Positions 32,389-41,568 of a stretch of DNA of 64,000 nt are shown piece after piece. Numbering within the stretch: position 1 is the stretch's first letter; the number at the start of each line of letters is the position of its first letter. The notes under the pieces are model-generated. The model searched no databases, had not been told where the DNA came from, and saw only the letters and a list, made by a program, of their open reading frames with translations. The translations under genes were made by a program, and so were the position numbers. The DNA lies in contig NZ_CP114902.1 in the NCBI RefSeq assembly GCF_027497235.1, positions 1,935,501-1,999,500 on the forward strand, given 5' to 3'. The stretch comes from Micromonospora sp. WMMD1128 (GTDB lineage Bacteria; Actinomycetota; Actinomycetes; Mycobacteriales; Micromonosporaceae).

Positions 32389-32432
32389 GCTGCCAGTCGA
32401 GCTAGCGTCCGGATGATGGGCCGTTCGGCCGC

Positions 32433-32462
32433 TTGACGATTTAATTCGCTCGCCGTAATAAT
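32433..32462 (+). promoter_or_regulatory. Candidate promoter of the urease operon
   Basis: TTGACG (32433-32438) is followed after 18 bp by AATAAT (32457-32462), which matches five of six -10 positions (TAATAA with a 17-bp spacer is an alternative). It faces ureA and would give a leader of about 260 nt. The leader (32470-32725) shows no other recognisable element. Confidence 0.45.
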
Positions 32463-32725
32463 CGCCCTCATCCCGAGCACACTGTTGCCCCCGCCGGTGG
32501 CGATCCTCTACGGTCTGCTCAAGCGGTGGGCGGTGCGGTCCGCATCCGACCGACACCGCCGGGTGCCCGTCGCGCGGGCCGGGACGGTGGAGTCCCGGGC
32601 CACTCCGTCGACGGTCGTCGCGGCGGTCGTGTGACTCCAGCTCGTCCTCCGGGTGGTGCTGCCCGGCGCGGCTCCGCGCGGAGCCGACAGCGAGCGGGCC
32701 ACGCCGATCCCCACCGGAGAATCCC

Positions 32726-33028
32726 GTGTTCCTCAGCCCGCACGAGCAGGACCGCCTGCTCGTCCACGTCGCGGCCGACGTCGCTCGCCGCCGCCGCGAG
32801 CGCGGCCTGCGACTCAACTATCCCGAAGCCGTCGCGATCATCACCGCCTTCCTGCTCGAAGGGGCCCGCGACGGACGGTCGGTGGTCGACCTCACGTCGG
32901 CCGGCCGGACGGTGCTCGGCCGCGAGGACGTGCAGGACGGCATCCCCGAGTTGCTGAGGGAGGTGCAGGTGGAGGCGACGTTCCCGGACGGTACCAAGCT
33001 CGTGACGGTGCACCACCCGATCCCGTGA
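32726..33028 (+). CDS. ureA: Urease gamma subunit
   Basis: The 100-residue protein is full length for UreA, with the conserved [32 protein letters not shown] and [12 protein letters not shown] stretches. It is a structural subunit of the nickel enzyme that hydrolyses urea to ammonia and carbamate in the cytoplasm. First gene of ureABCFGD. Its stop overlaps the ureB GTG start by 4 bp. Confidence 0.97.
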   Translation: MFLSPHEQDRLLVHVAADVARRRRERGLRLNYPEAVAIITAFLLEGARDGRSVVDLTSAGRTVLGREDVQDGIPELLREVQVEATFPDGTKLVTVHHPIP

Positions 33029-33405
33029 TCCCCGGGGAGATCCTGCCGGCGGCCGGCCCGGTCGAGATCAACGTGGGTCGGCCGGTGACCACCCTGGTCG
33101 TGGTCAACACCGCCGACCGTCCGGTGCAGGTCGGCTCGCACTACCACTTCGCCGAGGCCAACCCGGCCCTGATGTTCGACCGGGCGGTCGCCTGGGGCCA
33201 GCGTCTCGCCGTTCCGGCGGGTACCTCGGTCCGGTTCGAGCCGGGCGTGAGCCGCACCGTCGAGCTGGTCCCGTTCGGCGGCGCACGCGTCGTGCCCGGG
33301 CTGCGCGGCGAGTGCGCCGGGCCGCTCGACGTAGCCGCACCGACCGCGCCCGGAACGGACGCGCCGGCAAGCGGGGCGCCGGCGGGCGACGGGCCGGCGC
33401 GGTGA
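33025..33405 (+). CDS. ureB: Urease beta subunit
   Basis: The 126-residue protein starts at GTG 33025 (GTGA overlap). The core [31 protein letters not shown] and GTSVRFEPG motifs are typical of UreB. The last 25 residues are a Pro/Ala/Gly-rich low-complexity tail ([15 protein letters not shown]) beyond the usual end, a common variable feature. It assembles with UreA and UreC. Confidence 0.96.
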   Translation: MIPGEILPAAGPVEINVGRPVTTLVVVNTADRPVQVGSHYHFAEANPALMFDRAVAWGQRLAVPAGTSVRFEPGVSRTVELVPFGGARVVPGLRGECAGPLDVAAPTAPGTDAPASGAPAGDGPAR

Positions 33406-35105
33406 GCGCCGTGCGGCGGGACCGCTACATCGACCTGTACGGGCCGACCACCGGCGACCGTGTCCGGCTGGCCGACACGAGCCTGCTGATCGAGGTGGAG
33501 ACCGACCACTGCGTGGGCGGCGACGAGGCGGTCTTCGGCGGCGGGAAGGTGATCCGCGAGTCGATGGGCCAGTCCCGGGCGACCCGCGCCGAGGGCGCCC
33601 TCGACACCGTCATCACCGGCGCGGTGGTGCTCGACCACTGGGGCGTGGTCAAGGCCGACGTGGGTCTGCGCGACGGGCGGATCGTCGCCCTGGGCCGGGC
33701 CGGCAACCCGGACACCATGCCCGGCGTCCACCCCGAGCTGGTCATCGGCCCGGCCACCGAGGTCATCGCCGGGAACGGCCGGATCCTCACCGCCGGCGCC
33801 GTCGACACCCACGTGCACTTCATCTGCCCGCAGATCGTCACCGAGGCCCTGGCCAGCGGCATCACCACACTCGTCGGCGGCGGCACCGGCCCCGCCGAGG
33901 GCACCCGGGCCACGACGGTCACCCCGAACGCCTGGCACCTGGCCCGCATGCACGAGGCGCTGGACACGCTGCCGGTCAACGTGCTGCTGCTCGGCAAGGG
34001 CAACACCGTCTCGCCGGAGGCGCTGTGGGAGCAGTTGCGCGCCGGCGCGGGCGGTTTCAAGCTGCACGAGGACTGGGGCACCACCCCGGCGGCGATCGAC
34101 GCCTGCCTGCGGGTGGCGGACGCCTCCGGGGTGCAGGTGTCCATCCACACCGACACCCTCAACGAGGCCGGTTTCGTGGCCGACACGCTGCGGGCGATCG
34201 CCGGTCGGGCGATCCACTCGTACCACACCGAGGGCGCCGGGGGCGGGCACGCGCCGGACATCATCACGGTGGCCGGCGAGCCCAACGTGCTGCCGTCGTC
34301 GACCAACCCGACCCGGCCGTACACCGCCAACACCCTCGCCGAGCACCTGGACATGCTGATGGTCTGCCACCATCTCAACCCGTCCGTGCCGGAGGACCTG
34401 GCCTTCGCCGAGAGCCGCATCCGACCGTCCACCATGGCCGCCGAGGACCTGCTGCACGACCTCGGCGCGATCTCCATCATCGGCTCCGACGCCCAGGCGA
34501 TGGGCCGGGTCGGTGAGGTGATCCTGCGCACCTGGCAGAGCGCGCACGTGATGAAGGAGCGGGTCGGCGCGCTACCCGGCGACGGCGCGGCCGACAACCA
34601 CCGGGCCCGCCGGTACGTGGCGAAGTACACCATCTGCGCGGCGATGGCGAACGGGCTGGACGCCGAGATCGGCTCGGTCGAGCCGGGCAAGCTGGCCGAC
34701 CTGGTGCTGTGGGATCCGGCGTTCTTCGGCGTACGACCGCACCTGGTGCTCAAGGGCGGCATGATCGCGTACGCCCAGATGGGTGACGCGAACGCGTCCA
34801 TCCCGACGCCGCAGCCGATGCTGCCGCGCCCGATGTTCGGGGCGTACGGCGCCGCGGCGGCGGCCACCAGCCTGGCGTTCGTCGCGCCGGCCGCGCTCGA
34901 CGCCGGGCTGCGCCTGGACGTGCGGCGACGGGTGGTGCCCGTCGCGGACGTGCGCTCGCGGGGCAAGGCCGACCTGCCGGAGAACGACGCGATGCCCCGG
35001 ATCGAGGTGGACCCGGACACGTTCACCGTGCGGATCGACGGTCAGGTGGTGGAGCCGGATCCGGTGCCACGCCTGCCGATGGCCCAGCGGTACTTCCTGT
35101 TCTGA
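33402..35105 (+). CDS. ureC: Urease alpha (catalytic) subunit
   Basis: The 567-residue start is GTG 33402, overlapping the ureB stop; further upstream in-frame codons lie inside ureB. All catalytic features are present: the nickel HVHF pair, the carbamylated Lys in [10 protein letters not shown], His residues in [12 protein letters not shown] and [15 protein letters not shown], the flap Cys-His in MVCHHLNP and the nickel Asp in GSDAQAMGR. Expected to be active once nickel is loaded by UreFGD. ureE is absent, as in many actinobacterial operons. Confidence 0.97.
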   Translation: MSAVRRDRYIDLYGPTTGDRVRLADTSLLIEVETDHCVGGDEAVFGGGKVIRESMGQSRATRAEGALDTVITGAVVLDHWGVVKADVGLRDGRIVALGRAGNPDTMPGVHPELVIGPATEVIAGNGRILTAGAVDTHVHFICPQIVTEALASGITTLVGGGTGPAEGTRATTVTPNAWHLARMHEALDTLPVNVLLLGKGNTVSPEALWEQLRAGAGGFKLHEDWGTTPAAIDACLRVADASGVQVSIHTDTLNEAGFVADTLRAIAGRAIHSYHTEGAGGGHAPDIITVAGEPNVLPSSTNPTRPYTANTLAEHLDMLMVCHHLNPSVPEDLAFAESRIRPSTMAAEDLLHDLGAISIIGSDAQAMGRVGEVILRTWQSAHVMKERVGALPGDGAADNHRARRYVAKYTICAAMANGLDAEIGSVEPGKLADLVLWDPAFFGVRPHLVLKGGMIAYAQMGDANASIPTPQPMLPRPMFGAYGAAAAATSLAFVAPAALDAGLRLDVRRRVVPVADVRSRGKADLPENDAMPRIEVDPDTFTVRIDGQVVEPDPVPRLPMAQRYFLF

Positions 35106-35797
35106 TGGCGACGTCGAGCCTGCTCCTGCTGCTGGCCGACGGTCGTTTCCCGGCCGGCGCGCACGCCCACTCCAACGGCCTGGAGGCGGCCGTCGCCGCC
35201 GGCCGGGTCACCGATCTGGCCTCGTTGGAGGCGTTCCTGGCCGGCCGGCTGGCCACCGCCGGGCTGGTCGGCGCGGCGTTCGCGGCGGCGGCGCACCGGG
35301 CGGTGACCTCGGCCGGCTCCGCCGACCGCGGGGCCACGCTGGCGTTGCTCGACGCGGAGCTGGACGCCCGGACGGCGGCGCCGGCGCTGCGCGCGGTGTC
35401 CCGTCGCCAGGGCCGGGCCCTGCTGCGCGCGGGCCGGGCCATCTGGCCGGCGGCGTCCTTCGACGGCCTGCCCGCCACACCCGGCGGAGCACACCAGCCG
35501 TTGGTGCTCGGGCTGCTCTGCGCCGCCGCCGGCCTGAGCCGCGCCGAGACCGCCACGGTCGCCGTCCACGGGACGGTGACCGGTGCGGCAAGTGCGGGCG
35601 TACGCCTGCTCGGCCTCGACCCGTACCGGGTCCAGGCCCTGCTCGTCGGTCTCGCCGACCGATGCGACGGCACCGCCGCCGAGGCGGCCCGGGCCGCCGA
35701 CGACCCACCCGAGCGGCTGCCCGCGGCAGCCGCGCCCCTCGCCGACATCCACGCCGAAGCTCATGCCACCTGGGAGGTGCGTCTCTTTGCGTCCTGA
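35105..35797 (+). CDS. ureF: Urease accessory protein UreF
   Basis: The 230-residue, almost all-helical protein has the family's N-terminal [19 protein letters not shown]. It overlaps the ureC stop by one base (TGATG). UreF docks on apo-urease and regulates the UreG GTPase during nickel insertion. The sequence is Ala-rich and divergent in its centre but is of the expected length. Confidence 0.92.
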   Translation: MATSSLLLLLADGRFPAGAHAHSNGLEAAVAAGRVTDLASLEAFLAGRLATAGLVGAAFAAAAHRAVTSAGSADRGATLALLDAELDARTAAPALRAVSRRQGRALLRAGRAIWPAASFDGLPATPGGAHQPLVLGLLCAAAGLSRAETATVAVHGTVTGAASAGVRLLGLDPYRVQALLVGLADRCDGTAAEAARAADDPPERLPAAAAPLADIHAEAHATWEVRLFAS

Positions 35798-36557
35798 CAC
35801 CGTTGGGCCGACCGCTGCGCCCACTGCCGAGAAGAATCCCGCCCCGCACGACGAGACCGTTCCGCACACCCACCCCGAACCGGGGGTGGACCCGCATCCG
35901 CCGCTGGCACTCCCCGGCCGGGCGCTGCGCGTCGGCATCGGCGGGCCTGTCGGGTCCGGCAAGACCGCCCTGGTGGCGGCCCTGTGCCGGGCCTTCGCCG
36001 GCGAGCTGCGACTCGGCGTGGTCACCAACGACATCTACACGACCGAGGACGCCGACTTCCTCAAGCGGGCCGGCGTGCTGGACCCGACCCGGATCCGCGC
36101 CGTGGAGACCGGTTGCTGCCCGCACACCGCCATCCGGGACGACATCGGGGCCAACCTCGACGCCGTGGACGAGTTGGCGGAGGCGGTCGGCCCGCTGGAC
36201 CTGGTGCTGATCGAGAGCGGCGGGGACAACCTGACCGCCACGTTCAGTCGGGGCCTGGTGGACCGGCAGATCTTCGTGGTCGACGTGGCCGGCGGGGACA
36301 AGGTGCCGCGCAAGGGCGGACCCGGGGTGACGTCCGCCGACCTGCTCGTGATCAACAAGACCGACCTGGCCCCGATGGTGGGCGCGGACCTGGCCGTCAT
36401 GGACCGGGACGCGCGGGCCCGGCGCGGCGACCTGCCGACCGTGTTCCTGTCGATCGTCGGCGACCAGACCGCGGGGCGGGTCGCCGACTGGATCCGCCAC
36501 GAACTGGCCCACCACGCGGCCCGGCACCCGATCGCCGCGCGGGTCGGCCCGACCTGA
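35787..36557 (+). CDS. ureG: Urease accessory GTPase UreG
   Basis: I chose TTG 35787 as start, giving 256 residues. GGGAGG at 35772-35777 fits it, and upstream codons lie in ureF. The protein has the P-loop [26 protein letters not shown], the CPH metal motif in [13 protein letters not shown], the ESGGDNL stretch and NKTDLAP. Before the P-loop is a His/Pro-rich segment (about residues 15-40) that may bind nickel and could compensate for the missing UreE. It couples GTP hydrolysis to nickel delivery. Confidence 0.95.
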   Translation: MRPDTVGPTAAPTAEKNPAPHDETVPHTHPEPGVDPHPPLALPGRALRVGIGGPVGSGKTALVAALCRAFAGELRLGVVTNDIYTTEDADFLKRAGVLDPTRIRAVETGCCPHTAIRDDIGANLDAVDELAEAVGPLDLVLIESGGDNLTATFSRGLVDRQIFVVDVAGGDKVPRKGGPGVTSADLLVINKTDLAPMVGADLAVMDRDARARRGDLPTVFLSIVGDQTAGRVADWIRHELAHHAARHPIAARVGPT

Positions 36558-37303
36558 TGCGCGCGTACGCCCGGCTGGTGGCGCGGGCCGACGGCCGGGG
36601 CGGCACGGTCCTCGCCGAGCTGCGCGGCGAGACGCCGCTGCTGCTGCGACAGACCCCCGGCAGCGGTCGGGTCGTGACCGTGTACGTCGTCGGCGGGGCG
36701 GCCGGCCCGCTCGCCGGCGACGACCTGCGGCTGGAGATCGAGGTGGGACCGGGGGCGGCGGTGCGGGTACACAGCGTCGCCGCCTCGGTCGCCCTGCCCG
36801 GCCGCCCCGACGCGGTGTCGCGGATGGCGGTCCGCGCCGTGGTGCACGACGGCGGCGCGCTGCACTGGCTGCCGGAGCAACTGGTCGCGGCGGCCGGCTG
36901 CGCCCACCTCGCCGAGTCCCGGGTCGAGCTGGCCGCCGGGGCGAGGTTGACCTGGCGCGACGAGGTGATCTGCGGCCGGTACGGCGAGGCGCCCGGCGGC
37001 GCGGTCGTGCACACCCGGGTCGACTACGACGGCCGCCCGCTGCTGCGCCAGTCGCTGGCCGTGGGACCGGGCGCGCCCGGCTGGGCCGGCCCCGCGGTGC
37101 TCGGCGGCGCTTCGGCCACGGGGTCGTTGCTGGTGGTGGACCCGTCGCTGCCCCACGAGCGCGCGACGGTCGAGGGCACCCTCGCCCGGCTGCCCCTGGC
37201 CGGTGGTCCGGCGACACTGTGGACCGCGACCGCGCCCGACGCGCACACGTTGCGCGCCCAGCTCGACGTGGCGGTCGCGCCGCTGGGCGCCGAGGTGGGG
37301 TGA
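36557..37303 (+). CDS. ureD: Urease accessory protein UreD (UreH)
   Basis: The 248-residue protein overlaps the ureG stop by one base (TGATG). Typical UreD features are the beta-rich scaffold, LLLRQTPGSG, GPGAAVRVHSVAASVALPG and the central WRDEVICGRYGEAPGG motif. UreD is the scaffold linking urease to UreFG for nickel loading. Last gene of the operon. It ends 8 bp before the convergent MarR gene. Confidence 0.92.
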   Translation: MRAYARLVARADGRGGTVLAELRGETPLLLRQTPGSGRVVTVYVVGGAAGPLAGDDLRLEIEVGPGAAVRVHSVAASVALPGRPDAVSRMAVRAVVHDGGALHWLPEQLVAAAGCAHLAESRVELAAGARLTWRDEVICGRYGEAPGGAVVHTRVDYDGRPLLRQSLAVGPGAPGWAGPAVLGGASATGSLLVVDPSLPHERATVEGTLARLPLAGGPATLWTATAPDAHTLRAQLDVAVAPLGAEVG

Positions 37304-37311
37304 GGCGGGGG

Positions 37312-37776
37312 TCAGCGGCGCGGGCCGGCCGCCTCGGCGTGGTCGCGGCGACCCGCCGGGTCGAGTCGGGCGATCAGGTCGCTGAGGTGGTCGAGCAGGG
37401 CGGTGTCGGCGGGTACGCCCGCCTCGGCGAGGCTGGTCCGGACCCGCTCGTCGAGGCGGGCGTGCTCGCGGCGGCCCCGGGTGGTCAGGTAGGCCCGGAT
37501 CCGTCGGCGGTCCAGCGGGTCGATCCGCCGGAACACCAAATTGCGGTCGACGAGCTGGTCGACCAGCTTGGTGAGGGTCCCCGGCGGCAGCGACGCCTCG
37601 GCGGACACCTCGCTCATCGGATGGCCCTGACCGTCGGCGAGCAGGCAGAGCACCCGCCACGCCTCGGTGGTCAGGTCGTCGTCGGCAAGCACGGCGGCCA
37701 ACCGGCGGGAGAGCAGCCGTTCGGCGCGGGCGAGCGAGCGCAGCAGATCGGCTGGCGCCCCGGGCACGTCTGACAT
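37312..37776 (-). CDS. MarR-family transcriptional regulator
   Basis: The 154-residue start is ATG 37776. A winged helix-turn-helix spans about residues 36-105: WRVLCLLADGQGHPMSEVSAEASLPPGTLTKLVDQLVDRNLVFR followed by the wing DPLDRRRIRAYLT. Terminal helices for dimerisation flank it. It is divergent from the binding-protein gene at 37873 across a 96-bp gap and convergent with ureD. It may control the urease/urea-transport island or the neighbouring sensor-like gene. The ligand is unknown. Confidence 0.92.
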   Translation of the reverse strand: MSDVPGAPADLLRSLARAERLLSRRLAAVLADDDLTTEAWRVLCLLADGQGHPMSEVSAEASLPPGTLTKLVDQLVDRNLVFRRIDPLDRRRIRAYLTTRGRREHARLDERVRTSLAEAGVPADTALLDHLSDLIARLDPAGRRDHAEAAGPRR

Positions 37777-37872
37777 AAAGCTCCCTGGGCCGGTGGCCCT
37801 GTCATCGTAGCGACTCGTCCCGCTCCGTGGTGAGCTGTGGTTTTCCCCCGTCGACCGGGCAATCATGGGCTC

Positions 37873-38955
37873 ATGTCCGCGCCGGCACCGCCGTGGCTCA
37901 CCGTCGATCGGGCCGTGGTCAGCATCGCGCTTGTCTACCCGATGCGCGGGCCGGCGGGAATGTTCGGCCCGACCTGCGAACTCTGCGCCCAGCTCGCGGT
38001 CGAGGAGATCAACGCCGGTGGTGGGGTGCTGGGCCGCGAGGTGCGGCTGGTGCCGGTCGACGGTGGCGCCCCGCCGGCCGAGGTGGCCGCCCAGGTGGAG
38101 GCGCTGGTGTCGGTGGGCGCCGTGCAGGGCGTGACCGGTTGGCACATCTCCTCGGTGCGGCAGGCGCTGGCGCCGCGGGTCGCGCACCGGGTGCCGTACG
38201 TCTACACCGCCCTGTACGAGGGCGGCGAGCGTACCGAGGGGGTCTATCTGACGAGCGAGACGCCGGATGCCCAGCTGTGGCCCGCGATGCGGCTGCTCGC
38301 GGGGGAGCAGGGCGTGCGCCGCTGGTTCGTGGTCGGCAACGACTACGTGTGGCCCCGGCGCACCGCGCGGGCGGCCCAGCGGTACGCGCTGCGCGGCGGC
38401 GGTCGGGTGGTGGGGCAGGCGTTCCTGCCGCTGGAGACGTACGACTTCGACGACGTGTTACGCCGGATCGAGCGCAGCGGGGCCGACGCGGTGGTGATGC
38501 TGCTCGTCGGCGCGGACGCGGTGCGGTTCAACCGGGCGTTCGCGCGTGCCGGGATGGACCAGCGTTGCCTGCGGCTGAGCACCCTGATGGACGAGAACAT
38601 GCTGCTGGCGAGCGGGGCGGGCGCGACGCGGCGGCTCTACAGCACGGCGGGTTTCTTCGCCGGCCTCGGGACGCAGGAGAACCTCGACTTCCACGGGGAG
38701 TTCGCCCGCCGGTTCGGGGTGGAGGCGCCGCCGCTGGGCAGCCTGGGGGAGTCCTGCTACGAGGGCGTCATGCTGCTCGCCGCCCTGATCGGGCAGGCCC
38801 GCACCCTCGACGTACGGGCGATCGAGACGGCTGCCGACACGGTGGCCTACCACGGGCCGCGCGGTCGGCTGCGGCTGCGTCGTCGGCACGTGCGTCAGCG
38901 GATCTACCTCGCCGAGGCCGACGGTCTCGACTTCACCGTGCTCGCCCAGCTCTGA
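37873..38955 (+). CDS. Periplasmic-binding-fold protein without signal peptide (AmiC/UrtA-like amide or urea sensor)
   Basis: The 360-residue protein of the type I periplasmic-binding fold for amides, urea and branched-chain amino acids starts at ATG 37873. Blocks shared with UrtA are IALVYPMRGPAGMFG, AVEEINAGGGVLGREV, VVGNDYVWPRRT and FNRAFARAGM. Unlike UrtA it has no signal peptide or lipobox, so it is cytosolic. This is the situation of AmiC, the ligand-sensing negative regulator of the Pseudomonas amidase operon. No AmiR-type antiterminator gene is in the window. A direct sensor of urea or short amides for this island is the best guess. Confidence 0.75.
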   Translation: MSAPAPPWLTVDRAVVSIALVYPMRGPAGMFGPTCELCAQLAVEEINAGGGVLGREVRLVPVDGGAPPAEVAAQVEALVSVGAVQGVTGWHISSVRQALAPRVAHRVPYVYTALYEGGERTEGVYLTSETPDAQLWPAMRLLAGEQGVRRWFVVGNDYVWPRRTARAAQRYALRGGGRVVGQAFLPLETYDFDDVLRRIERSGADAVVMLLVGADAVRFNRAFARAGMDQRCLRLSTLMDENMLLASGAGATRRLYSTAGFFAGLGTQENLDFHGEFARRFGVEAPPLGSLGESCYEGVMLLAALIGQARTLDVRAIETAADTVAYHGPRGRLRLRRRHVRQRIYLAEADGLDFTVLAQL

Positions 38956-38969
38956 CGCCCGGCACACCC

Positions 38970-39000
38970 TTGACACGTCCACCCGACCCGGCCCTAAAAT
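38970..39000 (+). promoter_or_regulatory. Candidate promoter upstream of urtA
   Basis: TTGACA (38970-38975) and TAAAAT (38995-39000) are separated by 19 bp, slightly longer than ideal but with near-consensus boxes. It begins 15 bp after the stop of the sensor-like gene and faces urtA (start 39361), which would give a leader of roughly 350 nt. The -10 box touches the inverted repeat at 38999-39018. Confidence 0.5.
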
Positions 39001-39018
39001 ACTTCCTGCGTGAAGTAT
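38999..39018. promoter_or_regulatory. Operator-like inverted repeat ATACTTC-N6-GAAGTAT
   Basis: Perfect 7-bp arms (38999-39005 and 39012-39018) separated by 6 bp, overlapping the last bases of a -10 box and the presumed transcription start. Size and A/T-rich arms fit MarR- or TetR-type operators. The MarR gene 1.2 kb upstream is a candidate to bind it. Confidence 0.45.
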
Positions 39019-39113
39019 CTGGCCGCGGCCGGATACCGCGATTGTGCGTCCACCGTCGGCGGAAATCTGTCCGCCGACCATTGTGGTGACCTTTTTCTCG
39101 CCGAAACAATCAC

Positions 39114-39146
39114 TGCCGGCATCATCTTGAGAAGGTGATGCCGGCA
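39114..39146 (+). terminator. Strong hairpin in the urtA leader region
   Basis: A perfect 11-bp stem (TGCCGGCATCA, 39114-39124, against TGATGCCGGCA, 39136-39146) with an 11-nt loop. It lies downstream of the candidate promoter at 38970 and 215 bp before urtA. It could end the upstream sensor transcript or act as an attenuator in the urtA leader. There is no U-tract. The remaining sequence to 39360 holds the GlnR-like box and nothing else recognisable. Confidence 0.5.
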
Positions 39147-39166
39147 TTGTGACGTGCGCTCTCTCC

Positions 39167-39204
39167 AGGGCGCGCGGGAAACAGTCAATTAAGGACTGGG
39201 AAAC
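39167..39204 (+). promoter_or_regulatory. GlnR-like binding box upstream of urtA
   Basis: Two perfect GAAAC half-sites at 39178-39182 and 39200-39204 are exactly 22 bp apart. Between them at 39189-39193 is TTAAG, with the T and A of the gTnAc half-site in register (6-bp spacers on both sides). This follows the actinobacterial GlnR box geometry gTnAc-n6-GaAAc-n6-gTnAc-n6-GaAAc, with the first half-site (39167-39171) not conserved. GlnR activates urea and ammonium uptake genes under nitrogen limitation. Confidence 0.5.
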
Positions 39205-39360
39205 GTCCGCGCAATCATGCCGGTCGACGCTTTGCGTGCCCGTAGCCGATGCGATGACCACAGGCGACGTCCACCCGTCGACCTCGGCATCGCCAACCTC
39301 AGCTCCACCGGACCGCACCGACCGTCCTTTCGTCACCTGACTGCACCGCAGGGAGAATAG

Positions 39361-40605
39361 ATGTCACTTGTTTGGAGCCGCCGCATCCTGGCGGGCGCCA
39401 TGACCCTCGTCGCCGCGGCGGCCATGACCGCGTGCGGCAGCAAGACCAGTGACGAGGGCGGCGGGGCCGGCGTCACCGCCGACGTCTCCGGCGACACCGT
39501 CAAGGTGGGCCTGCTCAACTCGCTCTCCGGCACCATGGCCATCAGCGAGGTCACCGTCCGCGACTCCATCATGCTCGCCGTCGAGGAGATCAACGCGGCC
39601 GGCGGCGTCCTCGGCAAGAAGATCCAACCGATCGGGGAGGACGGCGCCTCGGACTGGCCCACCTTCGCGGAGAAGGCCGAGAAGCTCATCTCCGAGGACC
39701 GGGTCGCCGCCGTTTTCGGCTGCTGGACGTCGGCCAGCCGCAAGGCGGTCAAGCCGGTGTTCGAGAAGAACAAGGCGCTGCTGTTCTACCCGGTGCAGTA
39801 CGAGGGTCTGGAACAGTCGCCCTACATCTTCTACACCGGCGCGACGACCAACCAGCAGATCGTCCCCGGACTCGACTACCTCAAGGCTCAGGGAACGAAA
39901 TCGGTCTACCTGGTCGGCAGCGACTACGTCTTCCCCCGGACGGCCAACAAAATCATCAAGGCGTACGCGGCGGCGAACGGGATGACAGTGGTCGGTGAGG
40001 ATTACGCGCCGCTCGGGTCCACCGAATTCGGCACGATCGTCAACAAGGTCAAGTCGTCCGGCGCGAAGGCGGTCTTCAACACCCTGAACGGCGACAGCAA
40101 CGTGGCGTTCTTCAAGGAGTACAAGTCGGCCGGGCTGACCGCCGCCGCGATGCCCGTGGTGTCGGTGTCCATCGCCGAGGAGGAGGTCAAGGGCATCGGC
40201 ACCCAGTACCTGGAGGGTCAGCTGACCGCCTGGAACTACTACCAGACCACGCCCGGCGCGGCGAACGGCAAGTTCGTGGCCGCGTACAAGGCGAAGTACG
40301 GCGCGGACAAGCCGACGAGCGACCCGATGGAGGCCGCCTACGTCAGCGTCTACCTGTGGAAGGCGATGGTCGAGAAGGCCGGCGCGTTCGACGTCGAGAA
40401 GGTCCGCGGCGCCTCCGACGGCATCACCTTCGACGCGCCGGAGGGCCTGGTCACGGTCGACGGCAAGACCCAGCACATCGCCAAGACCGCCCGCATCGGC
40501 AAGATCGGCGCGGACGGCCTGATCACCGAGGTGTGGAACTCCGGCAAGCCGGTCGCGCCGGACCCGTACCTCAAGACCTATCCGTGGGCGAGCGGCCTGA
40601 GCTGA
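39361..40605 (+). CDS. urtA: Urea ABC transporter substrate-binding lipoprotein
   Basis: The 414-residue protein has a lipoprotein signal ([16 protein letters not shown], lipid-anchored Cys near residue 25). It is of the branched-chain/amide-type binding fold: [67 protein letters not shown] and [14 protein letters not shown] match UrtA proteins closely. It captures urea outside the membrane for UrtBCDE. RBS GGAGAA lies just upstream. First gene of urtABCDE. Confidence 0.95.
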   Translation: MSLVWSRRILAGAMTLVAAAAMTACGSKTSDEGGGAGVTADVSGDTVKVGLLNSLSGTMAISEVTVRDSIMLAVEEINAAGGVLGKKIQPIGEDGASDWPTFAEKAEKLISEDRVAAVFGCWTSASRKAVKPVFEKNKALLFYPVQYEGLEQSPYIFYTGATTNQQIVPGLDYLKAQGTKSVYLVGSDYVFPRTANKIIKAYAAANGMTVVGEDYAPLGSTEFGTIVNKVKSSGAKAVFNTLNGDSNVAFFKEYKSAGLTAAAMPVVSVSIAEEEVKGIGTQYLEGQLTAWNYYQTTPGAANGKFVAAYKAKYGADKPTSDPMEAAYVSVYLWKAMVEKAGAFDVEKVRGASDGITFDAPEGLVTVDGKTQHIAKTARIGKIGADGLITEVWNSGKPVAPDPYLKTYPWASGLS

Positions 40606-40680
40606 CGACGCCGGCCCGGGCGGGCGCCGCGACGACGCGCCCCGCCCGGGCCCCCGACCAGCAGTACGGGAGTACCCACC

Positions 40681-41568
40681 GTGACAGTCCTCTTCGGTCA
40701 ACTCTTCACCGGCATCAGCATCGGCGCCGTGCTGCTGCTCATCGCGCTCGGGCTGGCGCTGACCTTCGGGCAGATGAACGTCATCAACATGGCGCACGGC
40801 GAGTTCATCATGGCCGGCGCCTACACCACGTACGTGCTGCAACAGAGCATCACCGGCGCCGGCCTGTCGCTGCTCGTCGCGCTGCCGGTGGCGTTCGGGG
40901 TCGCCGGCACGATGGGGGTGCTGCTGGAGTTCCTGCTGATCCGCCGGCTCTACGCCCGTCCCCTGGACACCCTGCTGGTGACCTGGGGTGTGTCCCTGAT
41001 GCTGCAACAGCTCGCCCGGGACATCTTCGGCAGTCCGAACGTGCAGACCCGCGCGCCGGACCTGCTCACCGGCAACGTGGCGGTGCCCGGCGGGCTGACG
41101 GTCGCCAACAACCGGCTGTTCATCCTGGCGCTGGCCCTGGCCGCCGTCGCCGCCCTCACCCTGGCGCTGCGGCTCACCCCGTTGGGGCGGCGGATCCGCG
41201 CGGTGGTGCAGAACCGCGACCTCGCCGCGGTCTCCGGCATCCCCACCGCCCGGGTCGACCGGACGACCTTCTTCCTCGGCTCGGGCCTGGCCGGGCTCGC
41301 CGGGGTGGCGCTCACCCTCCTCGGACCGATCGGCCCGACCATGGGCACCAACCTGATCATCGATGCCTTCCTGGTCGTCGTGGTCGGCGGGATCGGCCAA
41401 CTCAAGGGCAGCGTGATCGTCGCCTTCGCCCTCGGGGTCCTCCAGGCCACCGGGGAGTACCTCACCACCCTCAGCGTCGCCAAGGTGATCGTCTTCGTGG
41501 CGATCGTCGCGTTCCTCCAGTGGCGGCCACAGGGCCTGTTCACCCTGCGGACCAGGAGCCTCGCATGA
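40681..41568 (+). CDS. urtB: Urea ABC transporter permease UrtB
   Basis: The 295-residue LivH-like permease starts at GTG 40681, 75 bp after urtA. About eight membrane helices. The N-terminal GLALTFGQMNVINMAHGEFIMAGAYT and the EAA-like region AVVQNRDLAAVSGI contact the ATPases. Stop overlaps urtC (ATGA). Confidence 0.95.
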   Translation: MTVLFGQLFTGISIGAVLLLIALGLALTFGQMNVINMAHGEFIMAGAYTTYVLQQSITGAGLSLLVALPVAFGVAGTMGVLLEFLLIRRLYARPLDTLLVTWGVSLMLQQLARDIFGSPNVQTRAPDLLTGNVAVPGGLTVANNRLFILALALAAVAALTLALRLTPLGRRIRAVVQNRDLAAVSGIPTARVDRTTFFLGSGLAGLAGVALTLLGPIGPTMGTNLIIDAFLVVVVGGIGQLKGSVIVAFALGVLQATGEYLTTLSVAKVIVFVAIVAFLQWRPQGLFTLRTRSLA

